Part shown: positions 24,013 to 32,420 of the stretch, piece after piece | Position numbering within the stretch: the stretch's first letter is position 1 | Layout: every line of letters starts with the position of its first letter | NCBI RefSeq assembly: GCF_007859855.1 | Contig: NZ_SJPK01000004.1 | Location: forward strand, 437,646 to 501,645 | Direction: 5' to 3' | DNA length: 64,000 nt | From: Allorhodopirellula solitaria | GTDB taxonomy: Bacteria > Planctomycetota > Planctomycetia > Pirellulales > Pirellulaceae | Made by a program: the position numbers and the translations under genes | Notes under the pieces: generated by a model | What the model was told of the DNA's origin: nothing | The model's database searches: none | Seen by the model: only the letters and a program-made list of their open reading frames with translations

Positions 24013-24636
24013 CGAACGCGTTGGGCCGACGACTTCGACCCATTGGTGACGAAGTGTATCAAGCGGTCTAAGTTTACCTGTCTGACTCCGTGGCAACAAA
24101 ACAACTTTGGACAGAGCGTGCGGCCAACCGCCGAGAATTGTGAACACGACATTCTCAGCGACCGCGTAATATAAGTGGGATTCCGGGCCGACCGGGTCGA
24201 AGTGCGAATCCAGCGACAGAACGACTGTCACACCATCGTCCCTGAGTGGCAAGACGGTTGCGTCCAGATCGGCGTATCGAACGTCTAATGCGCCGCCTGA
24301 ATCATCTGAAACGTGCACGGACTCAAGCGGGTCGTATGAAGGAAGCTGCGTCGCGATGAGCCAGCCCGATATTTCCGGCGCATCCTCGACGAACTTTTCA
24401 GCCAAAGTTTCAGCGCCGGGAAGTGAGAGTATCGAGAGGCGTGGTGGATCGCCCCCGATGTTGAGGTTCAGTTCAGGGTGCTCAGCGACAAGTTTGGTTG
24501 CGAGTTGATCGACAATGCCAGATAGGGAGTGTGCATCGCCCTCTTCGATCGCCGCCGCCAAGGCCAGTGCTTGATCTGCGAAGAGCGTCCAAAACGTCAT
24601 CTGAGAACTGCTCTCTTTGGGGCATAAAGAATCCAT
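24007..24636 (-). CDS. Uncharacterised soluble protein
   Basis: 209 residues, no signal peptide or membrane span. Order: an N-terminal helix region (FWTLFADQALALAAAIEEGD), a segment around ELNLNIGGDPPRLSILSLPGAETLAEKFVEDAPEISGW, and a C-terminal half with VTVVLSLDSHF and a final LRPLDTLRHQWVEVVGP. The layout of an early FW.xF helix, then a beta-strand ending in a small-residue turn, then AP...W resembles a widespread family of unknown function, but I cannot name it securely. The start may be at MTFWTLF (24600). The stop lies inside the attC-like structured element, which separates it from the membrane-protein gene downstream. Confidence 0.55.
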   Translation of the reverse strand: MDSLCPKESSSQMTFWTLFADQALALAAAIEEGDAHSLSGIVDQLATKLVAEHPELNLNIGGDPPRLSILSLPGAETLAEKFVEDAPEISGWLIATQLPSYDPLESVHVSDDSGGALDVRYADLDATVLPLRDDGVTVVLSLDSHFDPVGPESHLYYAVAENVVFTILGGWPHALSKVVLLPRSQTGKLRPLDTLRHQWVEVVGPTRSA

Positions 24637-24694
24637 GTAAGTCCAAGGTTTGACGGGTGGGAGCTATTCGTTAAAAAACTGGCGACTCAAACCC

Positions 24695-24725
24695 GTGATC
24701 ACGGCAGCGTGCGGCTGCCGGTCAC
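24695..24725. repeat. Hairpin upstream of the unknown gene
   Basis: GTGATCACGGCAGC-GTGC-GGCTGCCGGTCAC forms a GC-rich stem with a small internal mismatch. It lies about 60 bases upstream of the gene that starts at 24636 and may be part of its leader or an end of a small mobile unit. Confidence 0.35.
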
Positions 24726-24847
24726 ATTCACTCCACCCACCAAACACGTGGATCAGACGATCGATGAGAATTCTTGCATTTGACCTCGGGAACTTCAACT
24801 CCCTCTGCTGCCTTTTCGACTCGAAAACTCGCAAAGCGAAGTTTTTC

Positions 24848-25166
24848 GGTTCGTCCGACGGAAGCGTGCGCGGAGCACAGGAGAAAGGTTTTTCTAGGCA
24901 TGGCTCTAGTTTCCAATAATCTTACAAAAATGGGTGCCCGACGAACGAATGTCCGCCAGGGACCGACGACACCATTGGCGTACCGCTTTCGCAGGGAAAC
25001 GCTGGCGACCGAGATATCCCTTGCCAAGCCAGCACCTCTGCAGAGCTCGGCTCCGTTTCTCCCGGCAGCGCCAGTCTAACATCGATAATCACATCCCACA
25101 AATAAATCCTTGGATACTGGAGCCATGCCTTGAAAACCTCGGGCGCACGCTTCCGTCGGATGAGCC
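24848..25166 (+). repeat. MITE-like repeat family 1, complete copy
   Basis: 319 bases with 24-base terminal inverted repeats (GGTTCGTCCGACGGAAGCG at the left, GGCTCATCCGACGGAAGCG as the reverse complement of the right; 22 of 24 positions match). The sub-terminal arms also pair imperfectly, and an internal GTCCCTG/CAGGGAC-type stem lies near the centre-left. There is no coding capacity. Flanking bases AGTTTTTC and ACGAAAAT do not form a direct repeat, so the target duplication is lost or was never made. Confidence 0.9.
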
Positions 25167-25493
25167 ACGAAAATCAGCCCTCAGTTACTCACCGGGAATT
25201 GAAGATGGAGCGTCGACCCCGGAGTGGGGCGCGGACCTCGCAGTAAATGATCTTCCACTCCATTTGGGGTTGGCAAGCGTGTTTCTCGGCGTTTCCGGTG
25301 GTGTTCGCTGCGCTCGACCACCGGCTACTTTCTTCAACGTCGTTGGCGTACAACAGTTCGCGGGTAGAGGACAGGAGGCAGCGAGTCCCTGAACCACTGC
25401 TGATCGCGGACCAGTCCGGCATTGTGAACGCGATCTGCTACAATGCATGTCACTCTCATGCTCCACCGATCCCAATCCGAGTGAGGTTGCCCG
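25167..25493. other. Gene-free region upstream of the phospholipid-type operon
   Basis: About 327 bases without a supported gene. CCGGTGGT (25295-25302) and ACCACCGG (25317-25324) form a perfect 8-base stem. The promoter for the three-gene operon starting at 25494 should lie here, but I cannot point to clear -35 and -10 boxes. Confidence 0.4.
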
Positions 25494-25934
25494 ATGACGC
25501 CGACGCCTCCGCTCTCGATCGGACTTTTTCTCGTTGCGGCGATCCTCGGTGCTGTCGGTCAGTTTTTTTATAAATCCGGTGCTGATGCTGCGAACGGTGG
25601 GGTTGCGGGGTATCTCTGGAATCCTCGCCTGCTGTTAGGAGTGCTGTGCTACGTCGCGGTGATGGTGCTCTTTGTGGCTGCCTTCAAAGTAGGAGGATCG
25701 ATGGCCGTATTGTATCCGGTCTATGCCAGCACATTCATTTTTGCAGCCATCATCGCAAAGTTCGCATATGGGCAGCCGATCTTGCCAATCCACGTGCTCG
25801 GATGGCTGTTGTTGATTGGTGGGATGTGCTTGATGGGATGGCAGACTGCGAACGCAGCGACCGTCGGTCCGGACGTCGCACCGGCGCATGACGAATCGGG
25901 AGTCGAGGAGGCGGTTGGCAAACATGTTGAGTAG
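25494..25934 (+). CDS. SMR/EamA-like four-span membrane transporter
   Basis: 146 residues with four hydrophobic helices: GLFLVAAILGAVGQFFYKSGAD, LLLGVLCYVAVMVLFVAAF, MAVLYPVYASTFIFAAIIA and LPIHVLGWLLLIGGMCLMG. The pattern of a half-size EamA unit, with QFFYK after helix 1 and YPVYAS in helix 3, fits small multidrug-resistance or ArnE/ArnF-type lipid-carrier flippases. The ATG follows GAGG at a good distance. It overlaps the next gene, a CDP-alcohol phosphatidyltransferase, so a role in moving a lipid or lipid-linked precursor is a plausible inference. The C-terminal tail of about 25 residues is acidic and unconserved-looking. Confidence 0.75.
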   Translation: MTPTPPLSIGLFLVAAILGAVGQFFYKSGADAANGGVAGYLWNPRLLLGVLCYVAVMVLFVAAFKVGGSMAVLYPVYASTFIFAAIIAKFAYGQPILPIHVLGWLLLIGGMCLMGWQTANAATVGPDVAPAHDESGVEEAVGKHVE

Positions 25935-26664
25935 CAATACAGAGATACCTGATGCACGGGATGATTCTCTCGCCGAGGACCGTCGTCCGCTGAAGACTCG
26001 TTCATGGTCGGTTTTTCAACGCATCGCGGCGTGGTTGGCGCGATCGGGGGTCAGTCCCAACGCGATCTCGGTATCGAGCATTCTCTTCGCTGTGGCGGGA
26101 GCGGTTGGCTTCGTATTGACGGCTTGGTTCGAGTCGAGCTGGGCTGTTCGGGCAGCTTGGTTTATGGCGGCTGTCGGCATTCAGCTGCGTCTGATCGCGA
26201 ATCTGCTCGACGGCATGGTCGCGGTGGAAGGTGGTCGGGCTTCCGCGACGGGGCCGCTTTACAACGAGGTGCCCGACCGGATCAGTGATCCCATTCTGTT
26301 GGTGGCCGCCGGGTACGCGATCGCCTCGAATCCGACAGCGGGCTGGGCCGCGGCCTCCGCCGCGTTAATGGTTGCTTACGTCCGTGCCATCGCTGCGAGT
26401 GTTGGGGTCGGACAGCTATTCCTCGGACCGATGGCGAAACCGCAACGTATGGCTGTTTTGACTGCAGTGGCGATTGCGGGTGTGTTGCTGCCTTCGGATT
26501 GGTTGGTTTGGAATGTTGGGGATTGGCCCGTCGGCTTGGTAGAGATCGCGTTGTGGCTGATCACGCTAGGTTGTGTCGTGACGGTGGCTCGACGTTTGAG
26601 TGTTGCGGGGAGCTTCCTCCGGACTCGCCATGAGGCTCCACCGGCAACCCCTGAGAACACGTGA
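25924..26664 (+). CDS. CDP-alcohol phosphatidyltransferase family protein
   Basis: Transfers a phosphatidyl-type group from a CDP-linked donor to an alcohol in the membrane. About 246 residues with several membrane helices. The catalytic region reads NLLDGMVAVEGGRASATG then LYNEVPDRISD. The classical D-x2-D-G-x2-A-R-x8-G-x3-D-x3-D motif is altered: the first Asp is Asn, the Arg is Val and the third Asp is Asn. E. coli YnbA-type members, as I recall them, have a similar NALDG and NE..D..SD arrangement, so this may be a subfamily feature rather than damage. The start is placed at 25924 (11-base overlap with the preceding gene); 25888 is an alternative. The next gene starts at its stop codon. 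Confidence 0.85.
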   Translation: MLSSNTEIPDARDDSLAEDRRPLKTRSWSVFQRIAAWLARSGVSPNAISVSSILFAVAGAVGFVLTAWFESSWAVRAAWFMAAVGIQLRLIANLLDGMVAVEGGRASATGPLYNEVPDRISDPILLVAAGYAIASNPTAGWAAASAALMVAYVRAIAASVGVGQLFLGPMAKPQRMAVLTAVAIAGVLLPSDWLVWNVGDWPVGLVEIALWLITLGCVVTVARRLSVAGSFLRTRHEAPPATPENT

Positions 26665-27641
26665 TGTCCGCAACCCATTTGTCCCACGAAGTCCGTGTCG
26701 TTTTACTGGCCGTGTTCGCCGCTCTGCTGATCGCCAGCGTCGTGTCGATTGCGTTGGCATGGACTAAACCGGATCGAGATTGGCGCGAATTGCGGGCCCG
26801 GATTCGGACCTGGTGGGTGATCGCGGGTTTGGTGGCAGGCAGTCTATTGTTGTCACCCTCCGCGGCGGTGTGGTTCTTTGCTCTGGTCAGTTTCCTGGCG
26901 CTCAAAGAGTTCTTTTCGCTGATCCCGTCGCGTCGCACCGACCGTCGAGTCATGTTTTGGGCGTATGCGGCAATCCCAGTTCAATACGCGTGGGTGGCCC
27001 AACATTGGTATGGAATGTTCATTGTCTTCATCCCGGTCTACCTATTCTTGTTCTTGCCGACACGGTTGATCATGACCGGCGACACAAAAGGATTTTTGCG
27101 CGCCGTCGCGACGGTGCAGTGGGGCGTCATGGGGACTCTTTTCTTCCTCTCACATGCTGCCTACTTACTCGTCGTCGAGATTGCGGCGAACCCACGTGTC
27201 GAACCGATCTGGAGCAGTGCCGATGCGGAGAGACACCCCGGCCCGGGCTTGCTGTTGCTCTTGCTCGTGCTGACGCAGTGCAATGACGTTGGCCAATACT
27301 TCTGGGGCAAATCCTTGGGGCGAAAAAAGCTGATCCCTTCGGTTAGCCCTGGAAAGACGTGGGTCGGTTTCATAGGGGGCCTCGGCACAACGATTGTGTT
27401 AGCGCTTATTCTCGGCCCGTGGCTGACGATGTTGGATTTTCCCCGATCGATGATCGCGGGACTGATCGTCGGCGTGACCGGACTGCTCGGCGATTTGAAT
27501 ATCTCGGCGATCAAACGCGATCTTGGCGTGAAGGATGCCGGAGCGACGTTGCCAGGGCATGGAGGCGTGCTCGACCGCATCGATAGTTTGATCTTTACCG
27601 CACCCGTTTTTTTTCACTTTGTGTGGTATTGCTACGGTTAA
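26661..27641 (+). CDS. Phosphatidate cytidylyltransferase-like protein (CdsA family)
   Basis: Makes a CDP-activated lipid (CTP plus phosphatidate to CDP-diacylglycerol in the canonical reaction) in the inner membrane. 326 residues with about eight helices. The C-terminal part carries the family signature, ISAIKRDLGVKDAGATLPGHGGVLDRIDS, with the key Asp residues in place. QCNDVGQYFWGKSLGRKK and PSVSPGKTWVGFIGG are the upstream conserved motifs. The GTG at 26661 and ATG at 26664 both lie at the TGATG junction with the phosphatidyltransferase gene, indicating coupling. A dedicated CdsA next to its own phosphatidyltransferase resembles E. coli ynbB-ynbA. It is probably a specialised rather than the housekeeping enzyme. 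The stop faces a convergent gene 25 bases away. Confidence 0.9.
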   Translation: MMSATHLSHEVRVVLLAVFAALLIASVVSIALAWTKPDRDWRELRARIRTWWVIAGLVAGSLLLSPSAAVWFFALVSFLALKEFFSLIPSRRTDRRVMFWAYAAIPVQYAWVAQHWYGMFIVFIPVYLFLFLPTRLIMTGDTKGFLRAVATVQWGVMGTLFFLSHAAYLLVVEIAANPRVEPIWSSADAERHPGPGLLLLLLVLTQCNDVGQYFWGKSLGRKKLIPSVSPGKTWVGFIGGLGTTIVLALILGPWLTMLDFPRSMIAGLIVGVTGLLGDLNISAIKRDLGVKDAGATLPGHGGVLDRIDSLIFTAPVFFHFVWYCYG

Positions 27642-27666
27642 ATCCAAAAGGGTTTTCGGCGAGGTT

Positions 27667-29922
27667 CTAATCGAGCGATCGCTGCGAGACGGTGTTATTG
27701 CTGCCCTGATCCGTGACTGGACCCGCGCTGACAACAGTGTTTCCACTCGATGACGGCAACAGTTTGACGGGATACTCCGTTTCATTTCTGATCGTCGAGC
27801 CGGAGCCGGCAATCACGATCGGGCGTGGACTGGTGTCGAGTGGACCAGGGGTGCGATGGAGAATGATGTGGTGGTTGTTGCCCAAGACATCAGCGAGATG
27901 ATGGGGGCCGACAGCGTGCGGCGATGGCATGATCGTTAGCTCGATCTTTTGATTCGATTTCGATAGCCTGAAATCACTCAGTGGGGCGTAGGCAAAATTT
28001 CCTTTCGAGCCCGTGATCGTTCCGCCCTTGGGCATATTGAAATTGGTGTGCCCACAATCGATCGCAGTCGAATTGGTCACCGCCGCGTGACTGGCGAGAT
28101 AGAGCCGGATCCCGCCGCGCATCCGTTTGACGGTACAGTTCTCCACCGTGACACTGCCGCCACCGCTGTACACTCGGATTCCATCTTCGGAAAGCGGCAG
28201 CATGGTATCGCGTGGAAGGGGCGCAGGCGGATTTTCGTCCACTTCCCTGTTCACTGTGGCATTTCTGGTTCGGTCCCGGTCCCGCCCTCGCCGTCGATCT
28301 CGTCGCTGGCTCCGGCCACGGCTTCGTTTTTGCGGGATCTTGTATTCGGATCGAACAGGTAAATCGCTCGGGTCTGTTTCCAGGTACAGGTCATTGCTAG
28401 GACGCATGATCCCTGCGACGAGACAGTTCTTGATAACCGTCTGGTCAGCCGGTTTTTGCATGTAGATTCCATGCCCAAACGCCTTCTGCTGGACTTCGCA
28501 GCCGTCGATGATATTCCGTTTGCCCCGGATCAGGATTCCACACCGCTTGTCCAATCCGTAGACATTGTCGGACCCGATGCCATAGAGACTGCCGTAGCCG
28601 TAGGGAAACGATCCTCGGATCGTCAACTTGGTGTCGCGAACGACGTTGTCATCTCCCGTGACTGACAAGACGGCATCACCACGCAGCCCCTTGGCCAAAG
28701 TGGATCGATTCCGGTTGTAGGTGCTGAAGTCCGCGACTTCCTGCAGTCCGCTTTCATAGACGTCTTCCAAGGTGCCATCATGCAGGACATTGTCGGACCC
28801 CGAAATGTTGAAGTAGCCTCTGTTCGCAGATCCCACCGGTGCAACGATATGGACGCCGGATAGATCGATGGTGTTATTGGACCCCGAGCAGGAAAGCTTG
28901 CGATCTTCCTCGGGGAGATCGGTGAGCAGATAACGCCCCGGTTTCATCGTGATGTTTTGGTTGCTCTGCTGCATCACGTTTCGTAGATCGGCGAGAGTCG
29001 ACACCTCGATGCTGCCCTCCGCACTCGCGTTGTCATCATCGCTGTCAGCTTCGTTGTCTTGGACCGGTTCCAGCGCGTAAGCTCGGAAGTTTGTGTAGAT
29101 ATGATGGGTACCGACCATCCGGAATCCAAAAAAACCTTCTCGGTAGACAGGGAAGCGATCGAGGTCGTAGGTCGATTCACGCACGACGGAATCGCCATCG
29201 TCGTCGGTGCCCTCGACCCGAATGAGATCCCCCTGGGCGATCTCGTAAACGAGCTTGCCATCGACGATGTACTGCACGACATCATCATAGGCGACGAGCT
29301 GGATCTTCATCACTTTGTCGGGTGTGATGAGATAGCCAGGCCGCTCGTCTTTATCTTTGAGCGCCAGATGTGCTTCGGGTTTGCCCTCGACTTCACGCGG
29401 ATAACGTCGCATACGGGTCGTTCGATTCGCGATCGCTCCTCCACCACCTGTGCTGGCGTAGTAGCCATGGATCTTGTCGTAGGATGAGAACTTTCCCGTA
29501 TACCGATCGGCGTCAAACAATCCCGTCGCGACGTTACTCGGATCGGTCGCCATCCAGAAGTTGTTGATGTCGCGTGGTTGAACTCCCTTCATCTCCGGCT
29601 GGGGCGTCGGGCAGATTACCTCGTAGGTAATCACCACACGCGTATCGAACTTTTGCTTGAACCACGCAGTACAGCCGCGCCCAGGAACCAGGCAGTCGAG
29701 TGAATTCTCACGGGTCACGACTTTTGCTGGTGGGTACCCGGACCGCTGTTGAATCTGCACATCCCAACGGTCCAAGTTCTCAAAATCGTCCTCTGCCAGC
29801 AGGCTTCCCACACGAAACAGGCCTTCGCCGTGGCCTAGCACCACGGGTCCGTCCTCAGCGTGAACGCCGTTGCTGAACAACGGCAGGATCGCGAAAATCA
29901 AAGTTAAAACTTGGGACTTCAT
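27667..29922 (-). CDS. Secreted DUF6250 / right-handed beta-helix protein
   Basis: About 751 residues, signal peptide MKSQVLTLIFAILPLFSNG. The N-terminal half (about 30-260) is a jelly-roll-like domain with FENLDRWDVQIQ, ARG-type hydrophobic strands, NNFWMATDPSN, GGGGAIANRTTRMRRYP and EGFFGFRMVGTHHIYTNFRAYAL, the pattern I associate with DUF6250. The C-terminal half consists of repeated beta-helix rungs (NTIDLSGVHIVAP, NIIDGCEVQQKAFGHGIYM, VTVENCTVKRMRGGIRLYL), as in polysaccharide lyases and related enzymes. A strongly basic insertion (KRSRGRSQRRDRRRGRDRDR) interrupts the helix. Likely an extracellular glycan-acting protein; catalytic residues were not identified. The start at 29922 is chosen for the signal peptide. 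Confidence 0.75.
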   Translation of the reverse strand: MKSQVLTLIFAILPLFSNGVHAEDGPVVLGHGEGLFRVGSLLAEDDFENLDRWDVQIQQRSGYPPAKVVTRENSLDCLVPGRGCTAWFKQKFDTRVVITYEVICPTPQPEMKGVQPRDINNFWMATDPSNVATGLFDADRYTGKFSSYDKIHGYYASTGGGGAIANRTTRMRRYPREVEGKPEAHLALKDKDERPGYLITPDKVMKIQLVAYDDVVQYIVDGKLVYEIAQGDLIRVEGTDDDGDSVVRESTYDLDRFPVYREGFFGFRMVGTHHIYTNFRAYALEPVQDNEADSDDDNASAEGSIEVSTLADLRNVMQQSNQNITMKPGRYLLTDLPEEDRKLSCSGSNNTIDLSGVHIVAPVGSANRGYFNISGSDNVLHDGTLEDVYESGLQEVADFSTYNRNRSTLAKGLRGDAVLSVTGDDNVVRDTKLTIRGSFPYGYGSLYGIGSDNVYGLDKRCGILIRGKRNIIDGCEVQQKAFGHGIYMQKPADQTVIKNCLVAGIMRPSNDLYLETDPSDLPVRSEYKIPQKRSRGRSQRRDRRRGRDRDRTRNATVNREVDENPPAPLPRDTMLPLSEDGIRVYSGGGSVTVENCTVKRMRGGIRLYLASHAAVTNSTAIDCGHTNFNMPKGGTITGSKGNFAYAPLSDFRLSKSNQKIELTIMPSPHAVGPHHLADVLGNNHHIILHRTPGPLDTSPRPIVIAGSGSTIRNETEYPVKLLPSSSGNTVVSAGPVTDQGSNNTVSQRSLD

Positions 29923-30219
29923 GGTATTCGAAATGGCGTTAGGAATAAAACGAGATCTGAGAACCGAGATTTCTGGAAGAAGACTCGTCCACTCTAAGCC
30001 AGATCGCGTCGTCCGTCCACGTCCACCCATGCGACTCGAAATACAGGGCGAATGGAAGGTTTGCGTTGGTTACCACGCCTTTTTGCATGAGATGTTTCCC
30101 TTCCGGCTTCTCTGTCGCTTAGGATGGTACGCAAACTCGTTTCCCCTCCTCGGCAGCCCAGGCTCCATGACAGCTTCGGTTTTGCCGTGTCGTTTCCTAC
30201 CTCATTTCATCGATCACAG

Positions 30220-32154
30220 ATGTCTGTTCATTCACTACTCTGCGCGGGAGGCATTTTCGCCTGCTCGTTGCTTAGCATCGCCGGAATTACAGCGCAAGCC
30301 GAAACACCGCAGCAGGCTGCGGCGCGAATCAAGAAGATGGAGAAGATCGCTGACCATGCTCTTGTCCCGCCGGTTCTCAACACTTCACCGCTGCCGCAAT
30401 ACGACTACGACCAACTCGACTACGGAATGACGATTGGTATCGAACGCACGCCGAAGGGTCGCCTCTGGGCTTGCTGGGTAGCCGGTGGCGACAGCCCAGA
30501 AGCATTCTTCGTGTTGGCGACCAGCGATGATGAGGGGGAATCGTGGTCGCCACCACGCTTGGTCGTTGATTCGCATGACAAAGACCTGCCCCGCCCCCGC
30601 AGTATCTTGGTTGGGAATCTCTGGACCGACCCGCTGGGCCGTTTGTGGCTGTTTTTCGATCAGTCGATGGACATGTTTGACGGCCGCGCAGGCGTGTGGG
30701 CCACGCGTTGTGATCATCCTGACGCCGACGAACCGACGTGGTCGTCCCCGCAGCGTATCGCCGATGGCGTGATGCTGAACAAGCCAACTGTGCTATCCAG
30801 TGGTGAGTGGATGCTGCCCATCTCGCTGGACCAGCGAAGCGGTTTTGGTCCTTTTCGTGGTTGTTTTACCGAACTCGATCCGTTGCGAGGCGCGAGCGTC
30901 CACGTGAGCACCGATCAAGGCACTACCTGGCAACGTCGCGGAGCTGCTCGGTTTTCCAGCCCGGACTGGCACGAACACATGATCGTCGAGCGGACCGATG
31001 GGTCGCTATGGATGCTCGCCCGTACCCGGAAAGGGATCATGCAGACCACTTCAACGGACGGCGGTCGCTCTTGGGCCACGCCAACACAGCCTGCGAATAT
31101 CCGTCAACCCAATGCGCGTTTTTTCGTTCGTCGGTTGGCCTCGGGACGTATCCTGCTGATTAAACACGGCGACGAAATCGATTCTCACCACGGCCGCGTG
31201 CAGCTGAGTGCCTGGCTGTCCGAAGACGAGGGAGAAACATGGACCGGAGGCTTGGTCTTGGACGACCGCAGGGGAATTAGCTATCCCGACGGCTTCCAGT
31301 CAGAGGATGGTACGATCTTTATTTCCTATGACCGCAACCGGGCTACGGATGGTGAGATCTTAATGGCTCGGTTTCGGGAACAGGATGTGTTGGCCAAAAA
31401 AATCGTCAGCGAGCCCGCCAAACTCCGCATGTTGATCAGTCGTCCGCTCGCCGATAAGACCGCGAAGATGACTGAAGCTGAAAGTCGCCGAGGCTTCGTC
31501 GAACTTTTTGATGGCGACACCTTCGACGGTTGGGAACAGAACGGCAATTGGCGAATTGAGGAGAACGCGTTCTTTCGCTTCGCCGATGGGGGACCGCTCA
31601 CCTACCAACGAAAAACCATTCCCGATGACTTTGAACTCCGCTTTGAGTGGAAGGTCTCCAAGGGCTGCAACAGCGGCGTGTACTATCGACCGGGGCAGGT
31701 CGAATATCAGGTCCTCGACAACGTGAACAGTCCCTATGGCGAGAATCCCCGGCAATCAGCTGCGTCCCTGTTCTTCTGCATGGCACCATCGAAAGACGCA
31801 ACGCGTCGAGTGGGCCAATGGAACACCGGCAGGGTCGTCTGCAAAGGAACCGTCACCCAACACTGGCTCAATGGCGAGAAGGTACTCGACTTTGACTACA
31901 CGGATCCCAAGTGGGCTGAGATGGTGAAGCTACTAACAATCCGAGGCGGTGATCTCAGCGGCCGCGGCGGCAGGCTGTGGTTGCAGGATCACGGCCAACC
32001 CGTTTGGTATCGAAACCTGCGATGGCGAGAAATTCCAAACGGGGAGTCTCTCCAGCCGTCTGCCGATTTCACTCCCATGGCGATTCCTCCAGCCGCTTTG
32101 GCGAAGGAACAGCAGCGTGTGCAAGCGATGTTGAAACAAGCACAAAGCAAGTGA
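30220..32154 (+). CDS. Secreted sialidase-like (BNR) domain fused to DUF1080
   Basis: About 644 residues. Signal peptide MSVHSLLCAGGIFACSLL. Residues about 45-410 form a six-bladed sialidase-type propeller, with Asp-box-like repeats SDDEGESWSPP, STDQGTTWQRR, STDGGRSWATP and SEDEGETWTGG. The C-terminal part (about 430-620) is a DUF1080 (3-keto-disaccharide hydrolase type) domain, beginning GFVELFDGDTFDGWEQNGNW and containing FEWKVSKGCNSGVYYRP and LWLQDHGQPVWYRNLRWREI. The two activities could act on the same glycan, which is inference. It is divergent from the DUF6250/beta-helix gene, sharing the region 29923-30219. A truncated MITE follows the stop. Confidence 0.87.
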   Translation: MSVHSLLCAGGIFACSLLSIAGITAQAETPQQAAARIKKMEKIADHALVPPVLNTSPLPQYDYDQLDYGMTIGIERTPKGRLWACWVAGGDSPEAFFVLATSDDEGESWSPPRLVVDSHDKDLPRPRSILVGNLWTDPLGRLWLFFDQSMDMFDGRAGVWATRCDHPDADEPTWSSPQRIADGVMLNKPTVLSSGEWMLPISLDQRSGFGPFRGCFTELDPLRGASVHVSTDQGTTWQRRGAARFSSPDWHEHMIVERTDGSLWMLARTRKGIMQTTSTDGGRSWATPTQPANIRQPNARFFVRRLASGRILLIKHGDEIDSHHGRVQLSAWLSEDEGETWTGGLVLDDRRGISYPDGFQSEDGTIFISYDRNRATDGEILMARFREQDVLAKKIVSEPAKLRMLISRPLADKTAKMTEAESRRGFVELFDGDTFDGWEQNGNWRIEENAFFRFADGGPLTYQRKTIPDDFELRFEWKVSKGCNSGVYYRPGQVEYQVLDNVNSPYGENPRQSAASLFFCMAPSKDATRRVGQWNTGRVVCKGTVTQHWLNGEKVLDFDYTDPKWAEMVKLLTIRGGDLSGRGGRLWLQDHGQPVWYRNLRWREIPNGESLQPSADFTPMAIPPAALAKEQQRVQAMLKQAQSK

Positions 32155-32253
32155 AGGTCGCGGTCGGCAACCACATCTCAGCCGGGGAAAAGGGCGAGCT
32201 GCGCAACCGGCACGCCCGAGGGAAGGGTGCGCCGGAGCTAGGGCTAAAAAACT

Positions 32254-32415
32254 GGCTCATCCGACGGAAGCGTGCGCTGGAGGTTTTGGAGTCATGGCTC
32301 CAGTATCCAATGATTGATTTGTCGGAGGTGATAGTGGATGTTAGACTGGAGCTGCCGGGAGAAACGGAGCCGAGCTCTGCAGAGGTGCTGGCTTGGCAAG
32401 GGATATCTCGGTCGA
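32254..32415 (-). repeat. MITE-like repeat family 1, truncated and inverted copy
   Basis: The terminus GGCTCATCCGACGGAAGCG is followed by the reverse complement of the right half of the complete copies (GGAGCTGCCGGGAGAAACGG, then GGCTTGGCAAGGGATATCTC). The copy ends where the convergent DUF1592 gene begins to be read (stop at 32421), so its inner half is missing. It lies between two convergent genes. Confidence 0.85.
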
Positions 32416-32420
32416 TGCGT

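Noticed and set aside
24848-25166. Search for a target duplication at this complete MITE copy
   Set aside because: The flanks AGTTTTTC and ACGAAAAT do not match, so only the copy at 36329 shows a duplication.
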